Shown piece after piece: positions 1 to 6,142 of a stretch of DNA of 6,249 nucleotides. The stretch is taken from the NCBI GenBank assembly GCA_900551145.1, contig URUQ01000073.1, positions 1 to 6,249 of the forward strand, read 5' to 3'. Within the stretch, counting starts at the first letter, position 1, and every line of letters starts with the position of its first letter. The position numbers and the translations under genes are program-made. The notes beneath the pieces were generated by a model. It saw only the letters and a list, made by a program, of their open reading frames with translations, was not told the DNA's origin and searched no databases. The DNA comes from an uncultured Eubacteriales bacterium. GTDB lineage: Bacteria > Bacillota > Clostridia > Christensenellales > CAG-917.

Positions 1-1214
1 CCATCAGACAAAATCGCAGCCGACGATATCGCTTCATCCGTGATAACCACGCCGTGGTGCGCCTCGTATTTTGGTTTAAGTCCTTGCAAAATTTCTATCG
101 TGTCGCTAACGCTCGGCTCTTCCACCAAAACGGGTTGAAAACGGCGTTCTAACGCGCTGTCTTGCTCAAATTGCTTGCGGTATTCTTCAAGCGTGGTTGC
201 GCCTATCGTCTGCAATTCGCCCCTTGCAAGCATTGGTTTGAGTATGTTTGCGATGTCCAGTCCGCCCTCGCTTGCGCCCGCTTTCAAAATGGTGTGAATC
301 TCGTCTATAAAGAGCAAAATATCCCCTCTGCGTTTTATGCCGTTGAGGGTTTCTTTCAATCTTTCTTCAAAGTCTCCTCTATATCTCGTGCCCGCAACAA
401 GCGACGTCAAATCAAGCGAAAACACCGTCTTTGTGCGCAATGCGTCGGGCACGTCTCCCGATACGATTGCTTGCGCAAGTCCGTCCACGACCGCACTTTT
501 ACCGACGCCCGGCTCACCGATAAGCACGGGATTGTTTTTCGTTCTACGGCAAAGCACTTGGATAACTCTTTCCGTTTCCTTGCCTCTGCCGATAACGGGA
601 TCGAGCTTGCCGTCTCTTGCCTTTTTCGTCAAATCCGTGCCGTATTTGGACAAGTCGAAATCGTCTTTTTCTTGCATTTTCGGCTCGATTGCGACGTGTT
701 TTTCCGCCTCGTCGTCACCGAAGTATTGCGAAACGTAACCGCTCAAAATATCGTTTACTTTCTCTTGCGCCCCGTTTGCGACGCACATTGTGGGGCGACC
801 TCCGCCGTTTGCGATTATGGCGTTGTACACCAACCTTTGCAGACTTTCGGTGTCAATACCGCTGTCACGAAGCACGCCCGCCGCCACAGACGACGTTTCG
901 TCAAGCACGGTGTACAAAATATGCTCCGTACCCACGCACGACGAACCGAGTCTCGTTGCGACGTCTCTTGCGCTTTCCACCGCTCTGCCCGCTCTTGCCG
1001 ACATTTCCACGCGCGGACGAAGGGGCATAGGCGAGAATATCTTCAACACGTCGTCCTCGTACAATCCGCATTGATTGAGTATACGTTTCGCGCTTCCGTC
1101 AACACTCAAAAGGCCGTACAAAATATGTTCGGTGCAAATAAGTCCGCCCGTGCGGACGGCAAGTTCACCCGCCGTATCCAATACGGCGCGGGCATTATCC
1201 GAGTATTTTATCAT
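1..1214 (-). CDS. clpC: ClpC, AAA+ unfoldase of the ClpCP protease (N-terminal 404 residues; runs off the left edge)
   Basis: ATP-driven cytoplasmic unfoldase that feeds substrates, notably arginine-phosphorylated proteins, into ClpP. I translated the reverse strand from ATG at 1214; the frame stays open to base 1. Residues 1-135 form the double Clp N-domain, with a TEHIL motif in each repeat (E29 and E97, matching the phosphoarginine-docking glutamates of Bacillus ClpC). A linker of about 50 residues follows, then the D1 AAA+ module: Walker A GEPGVGKS (233-240, with Ser where Thr is usual), pore loop GTRYRGDFE (275-283), Walker B LLFIDE (300-305), sensor region GATTLEEY (338-345) and arginine-finger segment LERRFQP (355-361). 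The M-domain, D2 and ClpP-binding loop lie outside the window. The start overlaps the mcsAB stop as ATGA and has a strong Shine-Dalgarno site, so translation is probably coupled. ClpB or ClpE is less likely because of the N-domain type and the mcsAB linkage. Confidence 0.96.
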   Translation of the reverse strand, partial: MIKYSDNARAVLDTAGELAVRTGGLICTEHILYGLLSVDGSAKRILNQCGLYEDDVLKIFSPMPLRPRVEMSARAGRAVESARDVATRLGSSCVGTEHILYTVLDETSSVAAGVLRDSGIDTESLQRLVYNAIIANGGGRPTMCVANGAQEKVNDILSGYVSQYFGDDEAEKHVAIEPKMQEKDDFDLSKYGTDLTKKARDGKLDPVIGRGKETERVIQVLCRRTKNNPVLIGEPGVGKSAVVDGLAQAIVSGDVPDALRTKTVFSLDLTSLVAGTRYRGDFEERLKETLNGIKRRGDILLFIDEIHTILKAGASEGGLDIANILKPMLARGELQTIGATTLEEYRKQFEQDSALERRFQPVLVEEPSVSDTIEILQGLKPKYEAHHGVVITDEAISSAAILSD

Positions 1215-2659
1215 TTGTCCTCCGCAAGAATTTTCCTCACGATTTGCGCGCGCATTTTGTCACGCTCTTCGTCGGAATTTCCGCCAGTAATAATACTCAA
1301 CGACGACGATGTGCAAGACCATATCGTTTCGTCGAGTTTTCGTGTGTTTTTTATAGGCAAAATGCCAAGTATCACGCCGAGTTTTACGTCGACGAGTAGT
1401 TTCATAAGTTCCTTTGAAGTGAGAGCGTACGCGCTTTTTAGCACGGCGTAACTTCTGGATATTCCGTCCAAAAGTTCCGTTTGCTTGTCTCTCACCAGCC
1501 TTTCGAGCGCGACTCTTTCGCAATAGCACATTCTAACCGCCGCTTGCTCCACTTGTCCGATTATACTCTCTTCACTGACTCCGAGCGTGCGCGAGTTGGA
1601 CACTTGATACATATCGTACGCCGCCTCGCTCCCCTCACCGAAAACGCCTCTTATGGTCAAGCCGAATTCCGTTTTGAAAGTTTTGAGAGCGTCCTCGATT
1701 GCGCCCGCCCTTTTGAGCGCGGGCAAAAACAGCATCACCGAAGCGCGCATGCCCGTGCCGAGATTGGTGGGACACGCCGTCAAAAAGCCCAACTGCTCGT
1801 CGTAGGCAACAGGCACACTCTTTATGAGATTGACGTCGTAGCGATGCAATCTTTCAAACGCGCCAGCAAGGTTAAATCCGTCCACTACGCATTGTTCTCT
1901 TATATGGTCTTCTTCGTTGACCATAACGGAAATACCGCCGTACTTCGTATCTCCTTCAACTATTACTGCACCGCTGCTGTCGTTATTGGCAAGATTGAGC
2001 GATATGATATGCCTCTCGATAAGTGCTTTTTTTTGCTCTTTTGTGAGCCTCGACATAGGCAAAAGCCTTGCGTTGAATATACCTTGCGACGCAAAATACG
2101 CCGAATTCATTAGGTCAACGCATCGTTGGTCTGTGACTTTGATATGAGAGGGAAATTCAAGTCCTTTTATATTTCTTGCAAGGCGTATTCGCGACGAAAT
2201 CACGTTGTTTTCAAGAAGTTCACCGATACTGCACTCGTTTGCGCTTTTGAGATATTGCGTACCTTCTTTCTCCCCTCTCTTGCTTTCAAACAATGAACCG
2301 TCCAAATCGCACGTACTATGTACGTGAACGAGAGGTATAGCACCGTGTAAATCGCTCTGAGATATATGTTGTGCTTTGAGTGCGCTATCGACGGCAATAC
2401 CGCGCATTTGCTCGTAGCAGTGCGCGCAACCGAATAAAAAAGTCTTTTGAAATTCCTCGACGTCGCAACCGCAAAATTTGCACTCTTTGCCACGTCTGGC
2501 AAGCCTTTTTTGTGCCTCTTCGTGTGGATTTTTGCCTGCTTTGAGTGCGCGCGTATAGCACGCCTCGCAATAGGCGTATTCAACGCTTTTGTTATTCTCA
2601 ATCACACGGTCGAAAAGAGTTGCCTCTCTTTCACCGCATATATCGCACGTCCTTTGCAT
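1211..2659 (-). CDS. mcsAB: Fused McsA-McsB protein-arginine kinase (activator zinc fingers plus kinase in one chain)
   Basis: Predicted protein-arginine kinase that tags misfolded proteins with phosphoarginine for ClpCP. Its 482 residues join two proteins that are separate in Bacillus. Residues 1-112 resemble McsA: four CxxC pairs (C5/C8, C31/C34, C60/C63, C78/C81), the EEFQKTFLFGCAHCYE block and a degenerate HGAIP block. Residues 113-145 are a linker; the McsA C-terminal UVR/coiled-coil segment is missing. From about 150 the phosphagen-kinase-like McsB domain shows SSRIRLARN (155-163), VNEEDHIR (247-254), CPTNLGTGMRASVM (296-309) and GEGSEA (341-346). The C-terminal phosphoarginine-binding motif RDKMRA is at 466-471. 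The family's nucleotide-binding arginine blocks and catalytic Cys/Glu blocks therefore look intact. The start at 2659 directly precedes the first zinc finger but has only a weak GGTG ribosome site. The gene lies 73 bp after galU and overlaps clpC by 4 bp. No ctsR precedes it. Confidence 0.93.
   Translation of the reverse strand: MQRTCDICGEREATLFDRVIENNKSVEYAYCEACYTRALKAGKNPHEEAQKRLARRGKECKFCGCDVEEFQKTFLFGCAHCYEQMRGIAVDSALKAQHISQSDLHGAIPLVHVHSTCDLDGSLFESKRGEKEGTQYLKSANECSIGELLENNVISSRIRLARNIKGLEFPSHIKVTDQRCVDLMNSAYFASQGIFNARLLPMSRLTKEQKKALIERHIISLNLANNDSSGAVIVEGDTKYGGISVMVNEEDHIREQCVVDGFNLAGAFERLHRYDVNLIKSVPVAYDEQLGFLTACPTNLGTGMRASVMLFLPALKRAGAIEDALKTFKTEFGLTIRGVFGEGSEAAYDMYQVSNSRTLGVSEESIIGQVEQAAVRMCYCERVALERLVRDKQTELLDGISRSYAVLKSAYALTSKELMKLLVDVKLGVILGILPIKNTRKLDETIWSCTSSSLSIITGGNSDEERDKMRAQIVRKILAEDK
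1218..1223 (-). promoter_or_regulatory. Strong Shine-Dalgarno site for clpC inside the end of mcsAB
   Basis: On the minus strand GCGGAGGACAAATGA contains GGAGGA three bases before the clpC ATG, and the ATGA carries the TGA stop of mcsAB. This is a much better match to anti-SD than the site in front of mcsAB. It fixes the clpC start and suggests termination-reinitiation coupling, with room for clpC to be translated more strongly than mcsAB. Confidence 0.8.
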
Positions 2660-2732
2660 ATCCGCACCAAATCAAACATCTAACCGTGTTAATTTGTATT
2701 AAAGCACAATCTCAACGCTTGATTTTGAAGTT
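2660..2732 (-). other. Intergenic gap galU-mcsAB with no clear promoter, terminator or CtsR operator
   Basis: This 73-bp gap is where a stress operon would be expected to carry its promoter and CtsR box. I see no tandem GGTCAAA-type heptads and no hairpin followed by a T run. A minus-strand TTGAGA (around 2709) has no good TATAAT-like hexamer at proper spacing. There is a small inverted repeat TAAC-CGT-GTTA at 2681-2691 and a 4-bp-stem TCAA-GCG-TTGA element. The absence of a terminator allows read-through from galE-galU. Confidence 0.45.
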
Positions 2733-3596
2733 TTATCTGATAGTTTCTATATACTTTTTGAAGTTGTTTTTGAGTTTGTCGTCACGGAGCGCAAATTCAA
2801 TCGTCGCTTCCAAATATCCTTCCTTGTTGCCGATGTCGTAACGTCTTGCGTCAAAAATACAAGAGTACGCGCTCTTTTCCTTGGCAAGGATACTTATTGC
2901 GTCCGTAAGGTACACCTCCCCGTTTGTCTTCGGTGTGCGCTCGATTACGTCGAATATGTCGCTCGGAAGCACGAAACGCCCGAGAGATACGAGATTGCTC
3001 GGCATTTCACCCGTTGGTTTTTCGATAATTCCGCTTATCTTGGTTATCTTCTCGTCGACTTGTTTCTCGACAATCATAACACCGCAACGGCGCGCGACTT
3101 CCTCGCTCGTATGTTGACAACCCACGATTGCTCCGCCCGTCTTTTCGTACGCGTCGATAAGTTGCTTTGTAACAGGAAAAACGCCCTCCTCAGTGTACAT
3201 AACGTCATCACCGAAAAGCACCGCAAAAGGCTCTCCGTTTGCAAATTCTTTGCAAAGATATATGGCGTTGGCATTGCCGTCCATCTTCTCTTGCACAACG
3301 AAACTCACCTTTGCGCCCACTTCTTTGTTGGCAAGCGAATAGGAATACTCGTCTCCGACCTCTTTGAGCCTTGCGTTAAGCGGTTCGTTTGGCTCGAAAA
3401 GGCGTCTTATATCCTCTTTTTGAGGGGATATGACGATCATAATCTCTTCTATACCGCTCTTCACCGCCTCGTCGACGATATACGTCAAAGCGGGCGTATC
3501 CACTATGGGCAAAAGTTCTTTGGCAAGCACTTTGGTGACGGGCAAAAATCTCGTCCCGAAGCCTGCGCATGGTATAACGGCTTTTCTAACTTTCAT
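2733..3596 (-). CDS. galU: UTP-glucose-1-phosphate uridylyltransferase (GalU/GtaB family), with a variant substrate loop
   Basis: Cytoplasmic nucleotidyltransferase predicted to make UDP-glucose from UTP and glucose-1-phosphate, the precursor for envelope polysaccharides, glycolipids and, through GalE, UDP-galactose. Length (287 residues) fits the family. The N-terminal nucleotide-binding signature is clear: AVIPCAGFGTRFLP (6-19), then KELLPIVDTP (26-35). Other conserved blocks are EPFAVLFGDDV (122-132, metal-binding aspartates), IIEKP, PSNLVSLGRFVLP, GEVYLTDAI and RYDIGNKEGYLEA near the C terminus. One block is odd: where Bacillus GtaB has KGLGHAV, this protein has DGNANAI (106-112). Because that loop lies at the substrate site in the family, another sugar-1-phosphate cannot be ruled out. 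The ATG at 3596 has a good GAGGGA site seven bases upstream. It follows galE by 80 bp on the same strand and is probably co-transcribed with it. Confidence 0.9.
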   Translation of the reverse strand: MKVRKAVIPCAGFGTRFLPVTKVLAKELLPIVDTPALTYIVDEAVKSGIEEIMIVISPQKEDIRRLFEPNEPLNARLKEVGDEYSYSLANKEVGAKVSFVVQEKMDGNANAIYLCKEFANGEPFAVLFGDDVMYTEEGVFPVTKQLIDAYEKTGGAIVGCQHTSEEVARRCGVMIVEKQVDEKITKISGIIEKPTGEMPSNLVSLGRFVLPSDIFDVIERTPKTNGEVYLTDAISILAKEKSAYSCIFDARRYDIGNKEGYLEATIEFALRDDKLKNNFKKYIETIR

Positions 3597-3676
3597 AAAC
3601 AGTCCCTCGCTGTTTCGTTTTTACCACCTTATGCGACGAAATCGTCACATATACTTTGCGATAATACGATCAAAGC
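3597..3676 (-). other. Intergenic gap galE-galU without a convincing terminator
   Basis: The 80-bp spacer holds the galU Shine-Dalgarno site (GAGGGA, near 3605-3610) and a short inverted repeat GACG-AAAT-CGTC (around 3637-3648). That repeat has no T tract, so it is a poor terminator. A TTGATC hexamer near 3669-3674 lacks a matched -10 at normal spacing. I infer galU is mainly transcribed from the galE promoter. Confidence 0.4.
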
Positions 3677-4663
3677 TCACTTTTGGTATCCGTGCGGGTG
3701 CGTCGAATGCCACTTCCACGCCGACGAAATAATGCTTTCGAGGCTATCGTATTGGGGCTTCCAACCGAGTTCGCGCTTAATCTTCTCACTCGAAGCAACG
3801 AGCGTTGCGGGATCACCGGGACGACGTCCTTCTATCTTGCGCGGAATGGTTATTCCCGTCACTTTTTCCGTCATATCTATGACTTCTTTTACGGAAAAAC
3901 CGTTGCCGTTGCCGAGATTGTAATAGGTGGATTTTCCGCCGTTTTTGAGATAATCGAGCGCGCGGATATGTGCGTCCGCAAGGTCGGTGATGTGGATATA
4001 GTCTCTCACACAAGTGCCGTCCGGCGTGGGATAATCCTCCCCGAAAATGCCGATATAGTCGCGAGTATGGTTGGCGACTTGCAAAATTATCGGGATAAGG
4101 TGCGACTCGGGATTGTGCGCCTCGCCTATCTCACCGCTCTTGTGCGCGCCTGCCGCGTTGAAATAGCGCAACGCCACGTATTTGAGACCGTACGCCTTGT
4201 CGTAGTCTTGCATAAATTGCTCCATCATAAGCTTGGTTTGACCGTAAACACTCGTCGGATGTTGCGGGCTCTCTTCCGTGATGAGACCGTCACCGCAATC
4301 TCCGTACGTTGCCGCCGAAGAGGAAAACACAAGGTATTTTACGCCACAAGCAATCATAGCGTCCAAAAGCGCAAGCGTGCCTGCCACGTTGTTGTGATAA
4401 TACTTGGCGGGATTGGACATACTCTCACCGACGAGCGAGAACGCCGCAAAGTGAATGACGGAATCCACGTTATATTTCTCGAAAGTGGACTTCAAAAGTT
4501 CCACATCAAAGATATCGCCCTTGACGAAAGGCACGCCTTGGGGCACGGATTCGATATGTCCGGTAGAAAGATTGTCGTATACGACAACGTCCATATTGCG
4601 CTCTTTGAGTTCTCTTACGCAATGCGAGCCGATATAGCCCGCTCCGCCTGTAACCAAAATCAT
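3677..4663 (-). CDS. galE: UDP-glucose 4-epimerase
   Basis: NAD-dependent short-chain-dehydrogenase-fold enzyme interconverting UDP-glucose and UDP-galactose in the cytoplasm (Leloir pathway and supply of galactosyl donors). It has 328 residues, the normal family length. Visible signatures are the Rossmann motif TGGAGYIG (5-12), YDNLSTG (29-35, adenosine ribose side), HFAAFSLVGES (71-81), catalytic Ser in SSSAATYG (S116) and the YxxxK pair Y140/K144 in SVYGQTK. ALRYFNAAGA, the VRDYIHITDLADAH block and the C-terminal GRRPGDPATLVASSEKI block follow. The ATG at 4663 has an excellent GAGGAG site six bases upstream and lies right before the Rossmann strand, so the start is secure. It is the first gene of the minus-strand run galE-galU-mcsAB-clpC and diverges from dinB. 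A promoter and a 5'-UTR hairpin are described separately. No missing residue or frameshift is seen. Confidence 0.97.
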   Translation of the reverse strand: MILVTGGAGYIGSHCVRELKERNMDVVVYDNLSTGHIESVPQGVPFVKGDIFDVELLKSTFEKYNVDSVIHFAAFSLVGESMSNPAKYYHNNVAGTLALLDAMIACGVKYLVFSSSAATYGDCGDGLITEESPQHPTSVYGQTKLMMEQFMQDYDKAYGLKYVALRYFNAAGAHKSGEIGEAHNPESHLIPIILQVANHTRDYIGIFGEDYPTPDGTCVRDYIHITDLADAHIRALDYLKNGGKSTYYNLGNGNGFSVKEVIDMTEKVTGITIPRKIEGRRPGDPATLVASSEKIKRELGWKPQYDSLESIISSAWKWHSTHPHGYQK

Positions 4664-4669
4664 ATAACA

Positions 4670-4697
4670 CTCCTCGCACGCACTATGCGCGCAAAAA
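4670..4697 (-). promoter_or_regulatory. Hairpin abutting the galE Shine-Dalgarno site in the 5' UTR
   Basis: On the minus strand GCGCGC (4692-4687), loop ATAGT, GCGTGC (4681-4676) form a 6-bp stem with one G-U pair. The five T bases before the left arm can pair, partly as G-U, with GAGGA of the Shine-Dalgarno site (GAGGAG, 4675-4670). The stem touches the ribosome site directly and lies within the predicted 44-nt leader, so it could lower galE translation. No known riboswitch fold is recognised. Confidence 0.4.
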
Positions 4698-4713
4698 TTT
4701 TAATCTATGCTTT

Positions 4714-4742
4714 ATTATAAACTAGAACCGCTTGTTTTGCAA
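4714..4742 (-). promoter_or_regulatory. Predicted sigma-A promoter of galE
   Basis: Reading the minus strand, -35 TTGCAA (4742-4737), a 17-bp spacer and a perfect -10 TATAAT (4719-4714) give a predicted transcript start near 4707 and a leader of about 44 nt before the galE ATG. Its -35 shares base 4737 with the -35 of the divergent dinB promoter. Confidence 0.65.
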
Positions 4743-4760
4743 GACAAAATTGTGTATAAT
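4732..4760 (+). promoter_or_regulatory. Predicted sigma-A promoter of dinB, implying a leaderless mRNA
   Basis: On the plus strand, -35 TTGTTT (4732-4737), a 17-bp spacer and a perfect -10 TATAAT (4755-4760) predict transcription starting about base 4767, exactly where the best dinB start codon (GTG) lies. There is no room for a Shine-Dalgarno site and none is visible. A TTTTG-N5-CAAAA inverted repeat (4735-4749) sits in the spacer and could be an operator. No canonical Gram-positive LexA box is present. Confidence 0.6.
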
Positions 4761-4766
4761 CAAATC

Positions 4767-6002
4767 GTGGGCAGAACAATTTTACATTGCGACTTAAACA
4801 ACTTCTACGCTTCGGTGGAACAAAAACTGCATCCCGAATACGACGGGATGCCTCTTGCCGTTTGCGGAAATCCCGAAGCAAGACACGGCATAGTGCTTGC
4901 AAAAAATCAACTTGCAAAAAAAGCAGGCGTTCAAACGGGTGAAACGTTGTGGTCGGCAAAGCAAAAATGTCCCGATATCGTCTTCGTTCCCCCGCATTTT
5001 GACGAATACGTCAAATATTCCAAGCAAGTCTTTGAAATTTACACCACGTACACGGACAGAGTGGAAAGTTTCGGCATAGACGAGTGTTGGCTTGACGTCA
5101 CGGGTTGCGAAAGGCTTTTCGGCACGGGTGAGCAAATCGCAAACCAATTGCGCCAAAAAGTCAAAGAAAAAACGGGACTCACCATATCCGTGGGCGTTTC
5201 ATTCACCAAAACGCTTGCAAAACTCGGTAGCGACCTCAAAAAACCAGACGCCACCACCGTTCTCGACCAAGAGCACTATATGTCCGTAATCGGCGATATG
5301 TCCCCGTCCGAGCTCATTATGATAGGCAGACACACCTCCGAAAAACTCGACAAAATGAATATACGCACGATACGCCAACTCGCAAACGCGGACAGAGACA
5401 CGCTCCGCTACAAGTTCGGAGTAATTGCGGACAATATGATAAACGCCGCTTCGGGCATAGAAACGGAAGAGGTCAAACGCTACTACGACGTACGCATACC
5501 CAAAAGCGTATCCAACGGCACTACCACGCCTCGCGACATAAAAAATCTCGACGAAGCAAAAATCGTCGTTTACGCTTTGTCCGAAATGGTTGCAACGCGC
5601 CTTCGCCAATACAACCTCGTTGCAAACGGTGTGGGTCTATCTCTCAAAAATCCCGACTTGCAATGGACAAGCAAGCAAGTTCCGCTCACTCCCGCAAGCG
5701 CCACTTCGAGCGCAATCGCACAAAGCGCAATAAAACTTTTAACGCAAATGCACGCTTTCGGCACGCCTCTTCGCGCAATCACCGTATCGGCAATACGTCT
5801 CAGCGACAGAAACCAATTGCAACTGTCGCTTTTCGATGACGTCGAGAGCAAAACCGATAAACTCGAAGAGAGCCTTGACAAGATACGCGGAAAGTACGGA
5901 TACAAAGCCGTACAACGAGGTTTACTCGTGGGCAACGACCTTACGGGCAACCTTCACGAAGAGGACGATTTCCGTCCGTTCCATCAATCTAAAACAACTT
6001 GA
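4767..6002 (+). CDS. dinB: DNA polymerase IV, Y-family translesion polymerase
   Basis: Error-prone polymerase that copies past damaged template bases, recruited by the sliding clamp. I choose GTG at 4767 (411 residues): homologues start a few residues before the catalytic aspartate, and upstream in-frame ATG 4707 lies before the predicted -10 box. Palm and fingers occupy roughly residues 1-170, with catalytic carboxylates D9 (HCDLNNFYASVE, 7-18) and D105/E106 (SFGIDECWLD, 101-110). Y14 takes the steric-gate position. ISVGVSFTKTLAKLGSDLKKP marks the end of the palm; the helix-hairpin-helix thumb and little-finger domain follow. A clamp-binding motif QLSLF is at 352-356, then a C-terminal block with KIRGKYGYKAVQRG. 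All catalytic positions are intact. It diverges from galE and has no operon partner in the window. SOS control is not evident because I see no LexA site. Confidence 0.95.
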   Translation: MGRTILHCDLNNFYASVEQKLHPEYDGMPLAVCGNPEARHGIVLAKNQLAKKAGVQTGETLWSAKQKCPDIVFVPPHFDEYVKYSKQVFEIYTTYTDRVESFGIDECWLDVTGCERLFGTGEQIANQLRQKVKEKTGLTISVGVSFTKTLAKLGSDLKKPDATTVLDQEHYMSVIGDMSPSELIMIGRHTSEKLDKMNIRTIRQLANADRDTLRYKFGVIADNMINAASGIETEEVKRYYDVRIPKSVSNGTTTPRDIKNLDEAKIVVYALSEMVATRLRQYNLVANGVGLSLKNPDLQWTSKQVPLTPASATSSAIAQSAIKLLTQMHAFGTPLRAITVSAIRLSDRNQLQLSLFDDVESKTDKLEESLDKIRGKYGYKAVQRGLLVGNDLTGNLHEEDDFRPFHQSKTT

Positions 6003-6016
6003 TAAATTTGCATGAT

Positions 6017-6031
6017 AACACTTATCGTGTT
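6017..6031. repeat. Palindromic repeat, copy 1 (AACACTTATCGTGTT)
   Basis: Imperfect palindrome with 5-bp arms AACAC/GTGTT around TTATC, 14 bp after the dinB stop. Fourteen bases (6018-6031) recur exactly at 6129-6142, and both copies are preceded by TGATA. It may be a regulator binding site or a small hairpin. No T tract follows, so it is not a terminator by itself. Confidence 0.6.
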
Positions 6032-6032
6032 G

Positions 6033-6079
6033 CAAAACAGGCGTTTTGAGCGTAAAATCGCATAAAATGCTTTATTTTT
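6033..6079 (+). terminator. Weak candidate terminator for dinB (two small hairpins and a T-rich tract)
   Basis: CAAAAC-AGGC-GTTTTG (6033-6048) is a 6-bp, AT-rich stem. A second stem GCAT-AAA-ATGC (6060-6070) is followed directly by TTTATTTTT (6071-6079). The second hairpin plus T tract has intrinsic-terminator form, but the stem is short. Orientation suits ending dinB transcription. Confidence 0.35.
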
Positions 6080-6100
6080 ACCTCATTTACGATATTATAT

Positions 6101-6114
6101 CACACGATATGTGC
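6101..6114. repeat. Degenerate, inverted third copy of the palindromic motif
   Basis: CACACGATATGTGC matches the reverse complement of the 14-bp repeat (AACACGATAAGTGT) at 11 of 14 positions and keeps the CAC-N5-GTG symmetry. It lies 14 bp before the second exact copy. This could be a weaker binding site or chance similarity in AT-rich DNA. Confidence 0.35.
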
Positions 6115-6128
6115 TTTAGTTTTTTGAT

Positions 6129-6142
6129 ACACTTATCGTGTT
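6129..6142. repeat. Palindromic repeat, copy 2 (ACACTTATCGTGTT)
   Basis: Exact 14-bp copy of 6018-6031, starting 111 bp downstream of it, again preceded by TGATA, here one base closer. The ACAC/GTGT arms around TTATC give dyad symmetry typical of a dimeric regulator site. The target gene may lie beyond the right edge. Confidence 0.6.

Noticed and set aside
162..1451. 429-codon open frame on the plus strand across clpC and the end of mcsAB
   Set aside because: It is antisense to two clearly homologous genes, is rich in Cys, Arg and His with no recognisable domain, and crosses their boundary. Long antisense frames arise here because the genes rarely use TTA, CTA and TCA codons.
2660..2732. Possible CtsR operator before mcsAB
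   Set aside because: No tandem GGTCAAA-like heptads with the 3-bp spacing are present on either strand.
3060..3923. 287-codon plus-strand open frame opposite galU and the end of galE
   Set aside because: It spans two genes and their spacer on the opposite strand, resembles no family I know, and has no ribosome site.
3683..4720. 345-codon plus-strand open frame antisense to galE
   Set aside because: It mirrors almost exactly the extent of galE, whose motifs are unambiguous. Its composition is that of a shadow frame.
4725..4737. LexA-like element GAACCGCTTGTTT before dinB
   Set aside because: The Gram-positive SOS box needs GAAC-N4-GTTC. Here the half-sites are 5 bases apart and the second is GTTT.
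4707..4766. Upstream ATG giving dinB a 20-residue N-terminal extension
   Set aside because: The extension does not look like DinB, lacks a Shine-Dalgarno site, and lies upstream of the predicted -10 box, so it would not be in the transcript.
4733..6039. 10-bp inverted match TTGCAAAACA flanking dinB (4733-4742 and 6030-6039)
   Set aside because: It is short and AT-rich, so a chance match is plausible, and nothing else suggests that dinB sits on a mobile element.
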